A stretch of DNA of 64,000 nt from Plantago ovata (taxonomy: Eukaryota; Streptophyta; Magnoliopsida; Lamiales; Plantaginaceae), in NCBI GenBank assembly GCA_028274465.1, contig CM051458.1, forward strand, positions 20,351,566 to 20,415,565, in the 5' to 3' direction. Below are positions 11,461-24,301 of the stretch, one piece after another (position 1 is the first letter of the stretch; each line of letters begins with the position of its first letter). A program made the position numbers and the translations under genes. The notes under the pieces were generated by a model. The model did not search any database, was not told the DNA's origin, and was given only the letters and a program-made list of their open reading frames with translations.

Positions 11461-13031
11461 TGTTGGTCCCTTTAAACAACAAGAAAAGAATAGGGGGGGG
11501 GGGGGTGAATAGTCTTTTCAAACTTTCGTCATTTAAAAACTTTCTCAGCAAGGACTTATTACTTTTCAGTAATTAGTTTCCTGATACTTAACTTTCTCAG
11601 CAAGCGTAAGTTACTTTTCAGTAACGAGTTTTGCTGATACTTCAAATCAGAGAGCGGAAGTCTTTGATACAATAAGTGCTTTGTCAGTAAGTGATAGTTT
11701 CAGCAAGTGAACAGAGTGACTGTGTACAGATAGATATGCTTTGCTGAAAACTAAATGCAGTAAGTAAATCACACAAACACTTTTATAGTGGTATCTGAGA
11801 GTGGCGTAATCTCTCAACTAATCCACTTTGTCCTTTCTAGGACTGAATCCACTAAGACAAGTTTGAGGTTCCTTACAACACCTATCTAGAGTGATTCAAA
11901 CAGAAACCAAAGCACACTTTCTTCATTTCCAACCTAACTAGAGAACGAAACCTTGTTCTCCTCCAAACTTGGGACTTTTAATCAGCAACTCTATGCTCGA
12001 TTAAGTTCCCCCTGAATTTCACGCCTGAAAGGGTGTATTTTCAGTTAGAGAGGTTTGGGATGAGATAACTTGATTATAACTTATTCAGCTATAACAAGTA
12101 ATCTAAGAAACAAAACTTTGAATACTTTGCAGTAAACAAGTTTGAATGTTTCTAGTGTCAAGACTTGTTCGAAAGAAAGAAAGAGCACTTAACTAATTTC
12201 TTAGCCGTGTATGTTCTACTTTTTCACAAGTAGCTTTCTCAAGCTTTAAGTCTTGGAACGGATCAATGGCAGTAAAGAGTGTTTGAAGGGTATGTAAGTT
12301 TAAGCACTAGTGAGAGTTTGATCACGTTGTTGACACACTTCAACTCTTTGCCGTATGACCTCTATTTATAGTGAATCAAGGGAGTCGTTTGAATTTCAAA
12401 TTCTAAGGCTTTGTTCCTTAAGATGTCACTATCTTGCTTTTGTACTTTCAGCAGCGTCCTTTGTTTGTCTTCTAGTCTTCATGTCCTTCGCGTGCATGCT
12501 TTGCATTTAATGTTCATTTGAATGAGATTCAAACATGAACGTTGGAGCGCAAATGCAAGTACTTTCAGCAAGGAGGTCACATATGTTCTTCAGCAAGTGG
12601 TCAGTCTCAGTTTCAGCAAGCACAACCTACTCTGTCGTTTAGATTTTCACTTATGCAAGCTGTTGCTGAAGTTTCCACTTTATGAGCAACATGTGCCTTT
12701 GTAGATACCAGTCTTCAGAAATCTTCTAGTCTTCAATCTTCGAATTCTTCAAGTTTCTGAACGGTTCTAAATGCTTCAATAGTTTGTTTGTGTAAACAAA
12801 GTACATCATCAACAAATGCTTCAATAGGTTGTTTTTCTTTTCAAAAAACAAGATACATCATAAGTGGTAAAACACACCTATCTAGCACCTATTCTACATC
12901 TTCAGCAAACGTTCCTCTTTTACAATGTCCTCTAAAATTCTAAATTTCTATGGACCTTAAGAGTACTAGTTACTGGACTTTCCTTAATTTAGCATGGTTA
13001 ATTTCTCATCAAAATTACAAGTTTCCTAACA
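11461..13031 (-). repeat. 3' LTR of Sirevirus B
   Basis: It begins (minus strand) TGTTAGGAAAC and ends GGGACCAACA, 1571 bp, the same family as the solo LTR at 26867-28553. A run of 13 guanines at about 11491 is the complement of the cytosine run in the other copies. Internally it has two near-copies of a ~58-bp unit with CTTTCTCAGCAAG followed by TTACTTTTCAGTAA (11540-11645). Confidence 0.85.
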
Positions 13032-13052
13032 AATTTCCCCCTTTTTGATGTT
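13032..13052 (-). other. Polypurine tract of Sirevirus B
   Basis: On the minus strand CAAAAAGGGGGAAATT directly precedes the LTR start TGTTAGG, the expected plus-strand primer position. It fixes the orientation and the 3' LTR identity. Confidence 0.8.
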
Positions 13053-13293
13053 AGCAATCCATGGCTAAATTAATTGTTACCCGTTTAGAGGTTTCTGATG
13101 TTGAATAAATCAGTTGATTAATGCAAGCATACTTGAATAATAAAACAGTAAGCATAAGTAGATTGCATAATCAAAAACCAATAAGAGTCAAAAGCTTTAT
13201 TGCTGATAGTTATCTTTCAGTAAGTTTACAAGAAAGTTCAGAGATAACTACACAAATCAGCAAACAAAACTAAAAAAAGCTTTTACAAGGGAC

Positions 13294-15837
13294 TTAAGTT
13301 CTTTCAGCAGAAGATTTTCTCAGAATCTCCCTTACACTTTTCTCAGCAAGTGCAGAAAATTCAACACAGTCCTTTTCGTAATCTTCAAGTAGCTTACGGA
13401 CTTCGAGCTGAATGATCCTTGCGTTCTTGGAGGCGGTATAATGATGTTTTTCAACATTCATTTCTTTGTAGTGCAACACCCACAAGTGCATGCCCCAATT
13501 GCTGGCATGGAGAAGTTGTGTATCTGAAATGCCGTTGTTAGCATGAATCTTCCTTAACAAGAGAAGATCTTCTTCTTGATCCTTAGCAGTGAGATAGAAA
13601 TACTCATAAGGAATCAAGCCATATTTCTTCTTTGACTTCTTGGCTAAAGGGTCAGAGTAATAGGCAACATCAATTGGTTTAATCAGATCAGGTTCTTGTT
13701 TTAATTTCTTGCCAATTGAAGTTCTTCTTACCAAGACTTCCAGATTCAGCCATCTCCCATCAATGTTTCTTGGGAAGGGAGGAGGATCCCTTTCTTTTCT
13801 TTTCACCTTCAATTCAATCCAAGTGTACATTTGATTCAGTACAACATTTGGAAAGAAATCATTTGCCAATACATCTTCTAGCTTTAAGATACAGCAACCA
13901 TAAACATTTCTGATCACATTTTGAGTTATTTCCTCATTGCTGGTCTTTGTGTATTCAATGCCGGAGCCAATGGCAATGCTGGCTAGCCTCTTTTCTTCCT
14001 GTCTTTGCCTTCTTCTTCTTGACTTTGCATTTTCTTGATCTCTTGCTGAAGATCTTGAGTCAGAAGAGAAATGTTTTGAGTGGCCAGGCGGAGTTAGGGC
14101 TGTAATTGGTCTAGGTCTTATAGCTTGAGATATTGTCTGATTGTCATCATCATCATCATCTTCATTCAGATCTTGATGACTTTCAGTGTGACAGTATTCA
14201 TGAGTTTCAGCAGAAGTTTTTCTCTGTTTCGGATTTGTTGAATTCAACTCAGAATCTCTTCAGCTTGTCTTTTAGAACTTTGCTCTCTTTCAGCAAGAGG
14301 TTCTATTGTCAGTGGCGCTTCAGAAGGGGTTTTCTTTCTTGAAGATTTTCTTTGCTTATCTTCCCCTTAGACATGGATTGCATCATTAGAGTAATGTGCA
14401 GAGAAAATAACTCATTGCAATTTTCAGCAAGAGTACTTAGGCTATTGTATTTCATGATAATTTCCTGCTGATTAGAGGTTAGCTTTGACAATTCTTGATT
14501 AATACTCACCAAGTTCTGCTCATGTCTGCGCTCAGTTTCGACTTTGTCTTCAATGAAAGTCTGAGCCTATTCAATGCAGAATTTGCTAGTTTGAGTGCTT
14601 GACTGACATCTTCTTCATAGCTTTTGTGGTGTAGACTTATGTCTTTCTGAGCTATGGTAAGAGAAGTAGTGCGTTTCAGCACAGTAGCCAGTATTTTGTC
14701 GATGTCAAGCGGACTCTCAGCAAGCAGCACATCATCTTCTGCTTTGCAGGCTTTGTGGACTTCCATCAGTGCCAAAATTCTTGGAGTAAAATCCTCCACA
14801 TGTGCAAACGGCACTAAAGTCGGGGTCAAGGAATGAACTTTAAGCTCAGTAGCGAATTGATCATCTCTGGTCAACAAATGGCTTCTTATATCATCTCCTA
14901 CATCATTTTCATCATCAGGAGGAGGAATTGTGACCACAATGGGTTCATCTTTCTTTGATTGATCATCCTAATTTGCTAAAAGATCTTCTTCGTCATCAGA
15001 TTCATCAAGGCCAACAACCTTGGTTCCTAAATCTGTAGCTTCATTCCCTTTTGGTTGAGTGGTTGCTGATGGCAACGCTTCAGACTCAACAACTGGAGTT
15101 TCACCAGTAGTGACTTTTGATTGAGTAGTTGCTGAAGGCAACGTTTGAGACTCAATAACTGGAGTTTCAACAGTAGTAAGTGGAAGGGAGGGGACTTCCA
15201 GAGGCTTCACTCCTGAAGATTGAGCAATGTCTAGATTCTGCGTATGCCTTGCATGAATCTGTAGACTGTTTTGAAGTGCTCATTGATAATCTTCATCCAA
15301 TTCTTCATCATCAAGGTTTGGATCAGTGACGTTGGCATCGAGTAAGGATAACTCGGCATCAGAAAGCTTGCTTTTGCCTAGTTTAAATTCAGCGCGCTTT
15401 TTGGCGTACTCTTCTTCAGTGTCAGCGCCTTGTTCAGGTGCTGGAGTACTTGTCTCAGCAGGAGCAGGATTGGATTCTTGTTGCTGACTTGGTGTTTGAT
15501 CAGCTTGCTAATTGTCAGTATCATGATGTTCAGTCTCAGCAACTGTCAGTTTAAGTCCACCAGCATCAGGACTAGGACCTTGATTATCATCATCGTCATC
15601 CTTTTTGTCCTTAGAATCTTTTCCTTCATCATCACTTGGATCTTTAGGAATTTTCTCATCCTCTTCTTCTTCATCATCGTCCGTCAGTATGACCAACTCA
15701 AGATGTTTGTAAAGTGCAATACTCGTAACTTCCTCTTCTTCATTGATTTTGTGGGGATCAGCCACCACGGGTACAAAGGAACCCTTGAGCATCGCAGCTT
15801 GTTCAGCTGGAGAGGCACTATTGAATTTGGCTTTCAT
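13294..15837 (-). pseudogene. ORF3 of Sirevirus B, C-terminal side
   Basis: Minus-strand open stretches cover 15837-15508, 15210-14968, 14937-14506 and 14247-13294. They read as acidic low-complexity sequence (DDDEEEEDEK), then VESEALPSATTQ-type repeats, a coiled region, and finally a compact C-terminal domain (blocks FFPNVVLNQMYTWIELKVKR, YGLIPYEYFYL, ASNWGMHLWVLHYKEMN). This C-terminal domain is not preserved in element A. Its function is unknown to me. The gene continues at 28617-30010 on the other side of the Gypsy insertion. Broken. Confidence 0.6.
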
Positions 15838-15842
15838 ATTCT

Positions 15843-17111
15843 TGATGAACGGAGATTTGTCGGGTCTCGATTCAGCAAGTAATATTTGTAATTAGCCAAA
15901 GGCAATCCACAACTACAACGAAAACCGTAGTGTAGCAATAGAATGACTCGAGTGTCGTTCTCTCGGGACTATACTAGCTTTATCAAATCTAATTAAGAAT
16001 ATAAAACAGCAGATAGAAAGCAATAGGGGTTTTCAAGCAGATAATGGAGATTGGTGATAGTATGGTCCTTCTTAGCATAATGGGTCGATAATCATGCATA
16101 AATTCCTCTGTCTTGCATAGAGATCTTTGAATCAATCTTGTGTCCTGTTGCAAGTATTAAGCACTACGAAGATAATTTGGTCTGACTAGTCAACAACGAT
16201 TGTCCTAATGTGTTCCGTAATTATTCAACACTACGAAGATAATTGGTCTGATGGTCGACTAGTGTCCATAGTGCATAATAATCAATACAACATACGAGAA
16301 TTTTGGTTGCAACTGATCAACGAAATAAAGCAATGACACGGAGTATAATGCGCGATATAGCCATTAGCATGATTATCTTCCCTCGCTAAGAATTCACATA
16401 CTACCACCAATGATAAGTTTAGCTACTCATAATAGGCATGCAATCAATAGCAATCATAGAAGAAAACATATTGAAAGAAGAATAAAATAAGTAGATAAAA
16501 ACTGTAAGATACAAAGTTACCGAAGGTTGTCAATCTCCGGATGATTGCGATCCTACGCGCTCCAATCTGCTATGAAAAAGTATCCCCTAAGCTACGGAAC
16601 TCCCAGGACAGGCCCCGGGACGTTCCTACCTAAAACTATAGAGAGAGGTGAGAAAGTAGGCTTGGAAAGATATGATTTTCGGAGAAAAACTGAGCTCTAT
16701 ATATAGGCCCCGAATTATCAACGGGCGGTTCGCCCCACAGTGTGGCGGTTCGCCCCAGAGGTTTTTCGCGGAATTTCCGCATTTTCGACGCGTTTTTGGA
16801 TTTCTTCACCTTTTCGGACTCGGTTTCTGACTTCTAGTAGCCTTCTAACCTCCAGATTCGCCCCTAGACTCCAAATCCTATCCGGAAACCTTCAGATACT
16901 CCAAATAGGCTTCTGGAACACCAATTCCTTGTAGACTTCAATATAATTGCCCGGAAATCTCCGAATTTCAACCAAACCCTGTAAAATAAAATCTAAAGGG
17001 AAACGTGACACTATTCTAATAAAATGTACTAAAATATAGCTAAATTAACATAGAGGATAGCTAAAATAGGTGAAAAAGACTCGAATGAAAGTGTAAAATA
17101 TACATTCATCA
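15843..17111 (-). repeat. 3' LTR of Gypsy copy 2
   Basis: 1269 bp with the terminal inverted repeat TGATGAA/TTCATCA. In sense (minus) direction it contains GC palindromes of the GGGGCGAACCGCC type (complement at 16723-16757) followed by a TATA box, CTATATATAG (complement near 16697-16706). A duplicated CACTACGAAGATAATT block lies near 16170 and 16230. Confidence 0.9.
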
Positions 17112-17125
17112 AACTCCCCAAACCG
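17112..17125 (-). other. Polypurine tract of Gypsy copy 2
   Basis: The minus strand reads GGTTTGGGGAGTT directly before the 3' LTR. The same tract occurs at 60977-60990 next to the LTR of the other Gypsy element. Confidence 0.8.
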
Positions 17126-18460
17126 AACCTTTGCTTGTCCTCAAGCAACTAAGCTAGACTCTAATACAAAAAACATGCAAGACACAAACTGGAGTTTCAT
17201 GCCAAATAAAATGAACTAATCTACTGAATCTACCAAATAACATATGAACAAAAACCATATAAATCAAAGCATGAATATAGGTTGAAGAATACCTCGATTG
17301 ACTTATACACATCCACATAAGCACTTATGTCAAGACAAGATAGTCTCTCGTAACATTCTCTACCTGGACCTAGTTAGTGACGACGTAATGATGCATGCTA
17401 AGATACGAATGGTTGCCCCGTGCCTATGAAACTGAGGACTTACTGCTGTTCCACCATGTTAAGACTTTCCCTCAAAAGAGGTCGAACCAGTACTGGCTCT
17501 CATCAAACGAAGGAGGGTTCCCTATAAAAGATAACACTCCCCTATTCTACCCATCTTTCAAGTAAAGTCTTAAACTATTCACCACTTCCTGAATGGCAGG
17601 ACGAGGGTGGTCTAGAACAGATGACACTTAAAACAAAAAAGAAAAAATAAAAAACACGATTACGAACATTACAAAAATGGAAAAGACTCAGCACTTTGCT
17701 AAACTGCTATTTGGCTTTCTTTTTTGGACCCTTCTTTGCTTTTTAGGGTCTTCTTTTTTTTCTTTTACAAATTCTTTTTTTTTCTTTTCTCTTTTTTTTT
17801 TCCTGGAATTTTTTTTTCAATTTTCTAGCCAGCAGTAGCATAACAAAGGGAGAAACAAAATGACTCACACGACTTCCCCAAACCTATTCGAAAGAATTGG
17901 TTGGAGTACAAGATTTACGGAAAAGAAAAATAAACTCACGATACGAAAATGAAAAACAGAAACAAGTCTAATGATGGTGCAACCCCCTCCCCAAACCTAT
18001 TCGGAAGAATAAGTTATAAACAAAGGATCACACAACCTCACACTACCTCCTTCCTAGGCATTTAGCAATCTCAAAGCATGGTGAAGACTTGTTGCCTCTT
18101 AGGTACATAATTACTCGGGAAAACAACCATAAGACCCTAACATGCATCATCCTATTATAAAGGCCTTCGTGAACCGCAGTAGAGAAAACACCACTAAGTG
18201 ATGTCGAGACTACCTAGCTCAACTAAGTGCAACACATAAATGTGACAAGCCAAGCGAGAAAAACCTCAAACAAATTCATAGAGATGAAGCATACGATTAA
18301 TGGCATAGCTAGTTGATTTACTCAATAAAAAAGTTCAAAAAATTCGGCAATAAACTCCATATAAAACATGCAAGACTATCCTAGGATGAATGTAGTGAAA
18401 TGCAACCTAAAAAATCTAAGAAAGCAGTAAACGTGCAAATGCAAATGCAGACAGATAAAG
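17126..18460 (-). other. Long 3' non-coding region of Gypsy copy 2
   Basis: About 1.3 kb without coding potential, homologous to 60991-62500 in the Gypsy element at the window end. Shared landmarks are CTTTGCTTGTCCTCAAGCAA, CATTCTCTACCTGGACC, a poly-T/poly-C tract (17700-17830) and repeated CCCCAAACCTATTCG. The sharing across elements that differ elsewhere marks it as a conserved 3' leader-like region of this lineage. Confidence 0.65.
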
Positions 18461-20316
18461 CATGCGAGGTACTATACTCATCCTACCAATTCCAAGTTCC
18501 AAACTAACAACATCAGATCACTTAATCCCATCCCTAGCAGTAAGAAATGAGGAAATAAGATATGATACTAGATGTTACCCCATGGTTTGGCCTCGGTCGG
18601 CTGAGTATGCTGCTTGTGATTTATTGGGCCTCCTCTGTGAGCTTTATAGTGTGACATCAGGTCTTCTGGTGGATACGGTAGTTCCAGTTTTAGGCCGGAT
18701 AGGAACAACTCCTCTATCAGAGTCATCATTGCTCGTATGGCCTTCATTGTCACTACTGTCACCATCATCATCGTCAGTAGAGTTGCAGTGGCAGGTAGAA
18801 TTCTCAAGATTAACCGCTGCTGTTATGGAATCCTCCATCCTGTAGCCCTTCAATAGGATGTGAACTGTTGAAGGGGAAAGGACAATGGTATCAGGACCTC
18901 CCCCTCCAACGTTTTACACCACGAGAAGGTTACAGTAGGCTGCTCGGATCCTCAGAAGTCTTCTACCTTTTTCTCCAATTTCGACCACTTTATCCACTGT
19001 TGCTCCGACCAATGTCTATATGATGCTCACTTTAGAGGCAGGCAAGGGGCACCCCAACAAGGTGTGGGTACCCATGTCATTACGTTTTGGAACCAAGCTA
19101 GCGCTTCGGAACCTTCGAGCAACTCGGAAATCAAGATCAAATCCGTCGCTGCTAGAATGTCCCGGTGCCTTCCTGTTCACTCGAACTCTGCAGTCCTTGT
19201 GATGGAGTGCTGACGTAATAGTGGTTTCTGACCCTTCGGTGGTGCATGAATAGGCATAGGAGTCCTTACTCCAGGTGTACTCTATCTCCCTCTCTTGGAC
19301 AATCCACGACGTTGTTGCCAAACCCCTTGGCTCGAACGCACATCTAGCGAGATCACCTTCCTTGACATGGTTCCTCACAACAATCATACGGGAATGCTCC
19401 CTTCCCTTGGTATGGTAACTACAGACAGCGATTAGCACCTCGTATGACACAAAACAGAGTCTAATATATGCTAGTGTAAAAGCAAAACACACAAGTGATA
19501 AATTCAATAATCGAACTTTCCAAACCGCAATGTCTAGCCTAGCTTCTTCATCATGCACATATCAACGTAACTACTACATGCAATACATCACATCATGCTA
19601 TTACTAGACAACCAATATCCTTGATAACAAGGCTCAATTCATACCAAAGCAGCGCAAAAATTCTACCAGCATAAATCCTCATTCTAATCTAATAAGCATC
19701 CTATTGTCAAATCCACCAACATTACACCAACAAACATATCCATATGCTAGAATCAAAGATAAAGACATAATACATAACAAGATATATCATCTAATAGCAA
19801 AATACCCAAATCAACAATTCAAGCAAAATTGAGCATGCAATTGATAGTAAATAACATGTCTAATCACATAACATCATACCCATGCATCAAACAAGCATAA
19901 TTGAAGCTCAAATTAGAAAACCCCAAATTCGAAAATTAGGGTTCTTAAAGATGATACCTCAGATCTGCAAATTTAACGAATTAGGATGAAATTGTTCGGA
20001 TAGGATGATAGATCATGTAATAGGCTTCGAATTAAGCTAAAGAACACTCAATTGGTCAAGAAATGAAGAAGTTATGAAGATTTAGAAGCAAAATCGCACT
20101 TTTCGGGTTTTTTTGGGAGTATGGATGAAGAAGAATGAAGAAAATAAGGTTTTGGGGTTGAAATCAGCGTTTTTTAAGATCTGGGACCTGGGGCGGTTCG
20201 CCCCGTGCTTCCCAATGTGGGAGACGGGTCCCGATGTCAGAAGAATGCGGGTTAATCCCGAAACTGATTTTTTCAAAAACCACTCGAAAATCTCACTCAA
20301 ACATAAGCATATACAA
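17580..20316. repeat. First copy of a ~2.7 kb duplication at an assembly gap
   Basis: This stretch is repeated almost exactly at 20417-23206, starting at CACTTCCTGAATGGCAGGAC (compare 20419) and ending at CATAAGCATATACAA right at the N run. Differences are mainly single-base and homopolymer length changes plus one ~26-bp insertion near 21385. The duplication ends exactly at the gap, which points to unmerged overlapping contigs. Confidence 0.85.
18461..19560 (-). other. Unidentified block in Gypsy copy 2, partly open on the minus strand
   Basis: A minus-strand frame at 19558-19016 (180 residues) and another at 18853-18644 (acidic, serine-rich) are open. I do not recognise the product; blocks such as REIEYTWSKDSYAYSC and HHKDCRVRVNRKAPGH give no family. 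The block recurs at 21350-22440 with small changes. It occupies the place where pol would normally be. It could be a captured host fragment or decayed element sequence. Confidence 0.35.
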
Positions 20317-20416
20317 NNNNNNNNNNNNNNNNNNNNNNNNNNNNNNNNNNNNNNNNNNNNNNNNNNNNNNNNNNNNNNNNNNNNNNNNNNNNNNNNNNNN
20401 NNNNNNNNNNNNNNNN
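20317..20416. other. Assembly gap (100 N)
   Basis: Exactly 100 unknown bases, a conventional placeholder, lying between two near-identical contig ends. Its true size is probably zero or negative. Confidence 0.98.
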
Positions 20417-23206
20417 ACCACTTCCTTAATGGTAGGACGAGGGTGGTCTAGAACAGATGACACTTAAAACAAAAAAAGAAAAAATAAAAAAAACCCGATA
20501 CGAACATACAAAAAGGAAAAAGACTCAGCACTTTGCTAAACTTCTATTTGGATTTTCTTTTTTGGACCCTTCTTTGTTTTTTAGGGTCTTCTTTTTTTTT
20601 TCTTTCCAGATTCTTTTTTTTTCTTTTTCCTTTTTTTTTCCTGGAATTATTTTTTCTTTTTTTTTTAATTTTTCTAGCCAGCAGTAGCAGATAACAAAGG
20701 GAGAACAAAATGACTCACACGACTTCCCCAAACCTATTCGAAAGAATAGGTTGGAGTACAAGATTTACGGAAAAGAAAAATAAACTCACGATACGAAAAT
20801 GAAAAACAGAAAACAAGTCTAATGATGGTGTAACCCCCTCCCCAAACTATTCGGAAGAATAGGTTATAAACAAAGGATCACACAACCTCACACTACCTCC
20901 TTCCTAGGCATTTAGCAATCTCAAAGCATGGTGAAGACTTGTTGACTCTTAGGTACATAATTACTCGGGAAAACAACCATAAGACCCTAACATGCATCAT
21001 CCTATTATAAAGGCCTTCGTGAACCGCAGTAGAGAAAACACCACTAAGTTATGTCGAGACTACCTAGCTCAACTAAGTGCAACACATAAATGTGACAAGC
21101 CAAGCGAGAAAAACCTCAAACAAATTCATAGAGATGAAGCATACGATTAATGGCATAGCTAGTTGATTTACTCAATAAAAAAGTTCAAAAAATTCGGCAA
21201 TAAACTCCATATAAAACATGCAAGACTATCCTAGGATGAATGTAGTGAAATGCAACCTAAAAAATCTAAGAAAGCAGTAAACGTGCAAATGCAAATGCAG
21301 ACAGATAAAGCATGCGAGGTACTATACTCATCCTACCAATTCCAAGTTCCAAACTAACAACATGAGATCACTTAAATCCCATCCCCCCTCATGAAATTTA
21401 CGCTAGTCCCTAGCAGTAAGAAAATGAGGAAATAAGATATGATACTAGATGTTACCCCATGGTTTGGCATCGGTCGGCTGAGTATGCTGCTTGTGATTTA
21501 TTGGGCCTCCTCAGTGAGCTTTATAGTGTGACATCAGGTCTTCTGGTGGATACGGTAGTTCCAGTTTTAGGCCGGATAGGAACAACTCCTCTATCAGAGT
21601 CATCATTGCTCGTATGGTCTTCATTCTCACTACTGTCACCATCATCATCGTCAGTAGAGTTGCAGTGGCAGGTAGAATTCTCAAGATTAACCGCTGCTGT
21701 TATGGAATCCTCCATCCTATAGCCCTTCAATAGGATGTGAACTGTTGAAGGGGAAAGGACAGTGGTATCAGGACCTCCCCCTCCAACGTTTTACACCACG
21801 AGAAGGTTACAGTAGGCTGCTCGGATCCTCAGAAGTCTTCTACCTTTTTCTCCAATTTCGACCACTTTATCCACTGTTGCTCCGACCAATGTCTATATGA
21901 TGCTCACTTTAGAGGCAGGCAAGGGGTACCCCAACAAGGTGCTGGGTACCCATGTCATTACGTTTTGGAACCAAGCTAGCGCTTCGGAACCTTCGAGCAA
22001 CTGCGAACTCAAGATCAAATCCGTCGCTGCTAGAATGTCCCGGTGCCTTCCTGTTCACTCGAACTCTGCAGTCCTTGTGATGGAGTGCTGACGTAATAGT
22101 GGTTTCTGACCCTTCGGTGGTGCATGAATAGGCATAGGAGTCCTTACTCCAGGTGTACTCTATCTCCCTCTCTTGGACAATCCACGACGTTGTTGCCAAA
22201 CCCCTTGGCTCGAACGCACATCTAGCGAGATCACCTTCCTTGACATGGTTCCTCACAGCAATCATACGGGAATGCTCCCTTCCCTTGGTATGGTACCTAC
22301 AGACAGCGATTAGCACCTCGTATGACACAAACAGACTCTAATATATGCTAGTGTAAAAGCAAAACACACAAGTGATAAATTCAATAATCGAACTTCCCAA
22401 ACCGCAATGTCTAGCCTAGCTTCTTCATCATGCAACATATCAACGTAACTACTACATGCAATACATCACATCATGCTATTACTAGACAACCAATATCCTT
22501 GATAACAAGGCTCAATTCATACCAAAGCAGCGCAAAAATTCTACCAGCATAAATCCTCATTCTAATCTAATAAGCATTCTATCATCAAATCCACCAACAT
22601 TACACCAACAAACATATCCATATGCTAGAATCAAAGATAAAGACATAATACATAACAAGATATATCATCTAATAGCAAAATACCCAAATCAACAATTCAA
22701 GCAAAATTGAACATGCAATTGATAGTAAATAACATGTCTAATCACATAAACATCATACCCATGCATCAAACAAGCATAATTGAAGCTCAAATTAGAAAAC
22801 CCGCAAATTCGAAAATTAGGGTTCTTAAAGATGATACCTCAGATCTGCAAATTTAACGAATTAGGATGAAATCTGTTCGGATAGGATGATAGATCATGTA
22901 ATAGGTTTCGAATTAAGCTAAAGAACACTCAATTTAGTCAAGAAATGAAGAAGTTATGAAGATTTAGAAGCAAAATCGCACTTTTCGGGTTTTTTTGGGA
23001 GTATGGATGAAGAAGAATGAAGTAAATAAGGTTTTGGGGTTGAAATCCGCATTTTTTAAGATCTGGGACCGTGGGGCGGTTCGCCCCGTGCTCCCCAATG
23101 TGGGGAGACGGGTCCCGATGTCAGAAAATGCGGTTTAAATCCCGAAACTGATTTTTTTCAAAAAACCACTCGAAAAATCTCACTCAAACATAAGCATATA
23201 CAACAC
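20417..23206. repeat. Second copy of the ~2.7 kb duplication
   Basis: It repeats 17580-20316, including the poly-T tract, the 3' non-coding region and the unidentified minus-strand block (22328-21909). It continues beyond the shared end into the protease region, so this is the contig that carries gag and protease. Confidence 0.85.
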
Positions 23207-23352
23207 AAACAAGAACGAATTCGCATATGAGAAGCAAATAGTTCAAGAATGAAATGCATGCAGAAAAGCAGTAAAGAAAGCGATAAAAAATTCCGGGTTG
23301 CCTCCCGGATAGCGTCATTGTTTAAAGTCTTTGACTCGACTCCTGTCTGCGC

Positions 23353-24117
23353 CTATCTCTTCTTTTTGTGGGTACTAGGCTTCCCCTTCATTGATCTCCT
23401 TTCCATGCCACGAACCTGTGAATAAGAAAGAATATAGGCTGCAAAACCACAGTAGTGAGTAGTAATATCAGGCGGTTCAGGTGGATCAGGTATGGCTTGC
23501 AACACATGTTGCTTGCCATCCACTTCGATGGTGCAAGTTCTTTGGTAGATATCCATCATCGAGCGTAGTTTAGTCAAGAATGTTTGCCCTAAGAGTATGA
23601 CATCCCCCGTCCCAGGTGCAGATGCCGGCATAACTACGAAATTGGTGTATATAGATGCTTCACCAATTTTTACCAAAACATTTTTCACAACGCCTTCCGG
23701 TCTCATAAAGGATCCATCCGCCAGTTGTACAATAGCCCTTTGCTCAGATAGTTTTCCGATGTTGCTCTTTTCAAACACATTCAAAGGAATTATGTTTGAG
23801 TAGGATCCCGTATCTAGTGTGGCACGGACATCTTCAAGCTCACCAATCCCTACCTTAACATCGAAACTTTTAGGGAGTGGTTCGGGATCCTCTTGTTCCT
23901 CGTCACTTGTATCAGAACCAAGGCCCTTCTCTTCTTCCTCAGCCTGTAAAAGTTCTTCCTTCATGCAACACTCGCACCGAACAACCTTCTTGATGGTGAC
24001 TCCGTCAGGTACATCACCAGCTAATGTAATGGCATTCGTCTTTACGGTGCTGCTAGGCAGTTTTCGATCGATCAACTCTTGCATCTTTTGATGGGCAAGC
24101 CTAGTGCTCTCTTCCAA
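23353..24117 (-). CDS. Aspartic protease region of Gypsy copy 2
   Basis: An open frame of 254 residues with a retropepsin-like fold signature. The motif RATLDTGSYSNIIPL supplies the catalytic Asp in a D-T-G triad; flap-type sequence and a VILLGQTFL block (the usual hydrophobic-Gly motif) follow. An N-terminal cysteine-bearing stretch (CECCMKEELLQ) may be a remnant of the gag-protease junction. It lies directly downstream of gag and belongs to the Ty3/Gypsy clade. The frame looks open, but the element lacks the other enzymes. Confidence 0.8.
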   Translation of the reverse strand: MEESTRLAHQKMQELIDRKLPSSTVKTNAITLAGDVPDGVTIKKVVRCECCMKEELLQAEEEEKGLGSDTSDEEQEDPEPLPKSFDVKVGIGELEDVRATLDTGSYSNIIPLNVFEKSNIGKLSEQRAIVQLADGSFMRPEGVVKNVLVKIGEASIYTNFVVMPASAPGTGDVILLGQTFLTKLRSMMDIYQRTCTIEVDGKQHVLQAIPDPPEPPDITTHYCGFAAYILSYSQVRGMERRSMKGKPSTHKKKR

Positions 24118-24301
24118 TTTATCGAGCCTTGCCCTAGTCTTCTCAGAATCTTCTTCATACCGTTTGAGAAAACTGTGTGTGATCGACCATCTTTTGCAAG
24201 TTCTCCATCAGTTGAGCCGACTTCGACTTCGGTGGCTCTTTCGGAGCTGGGTTTTTGCAGTGGTCATTACCATAGTTTAGCCTACTACGGTCTTGGTTAG
24301 G

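Noticed and set aside
20457-20761. Phe-rich plus-strand and Lys-rich minus-strand frames
   Set aside because: Both come from the poly-T tract of the Gypsy 3' non-coding region; similar frames over the T-run near 61560-61860 were rejected for the same reason.
17580-23206. True tandem duplication inside the Gypsy element
   Set aside because: The duplication begins and ends exactly at a 100-N gap; an assembly overlap explains it more simply.
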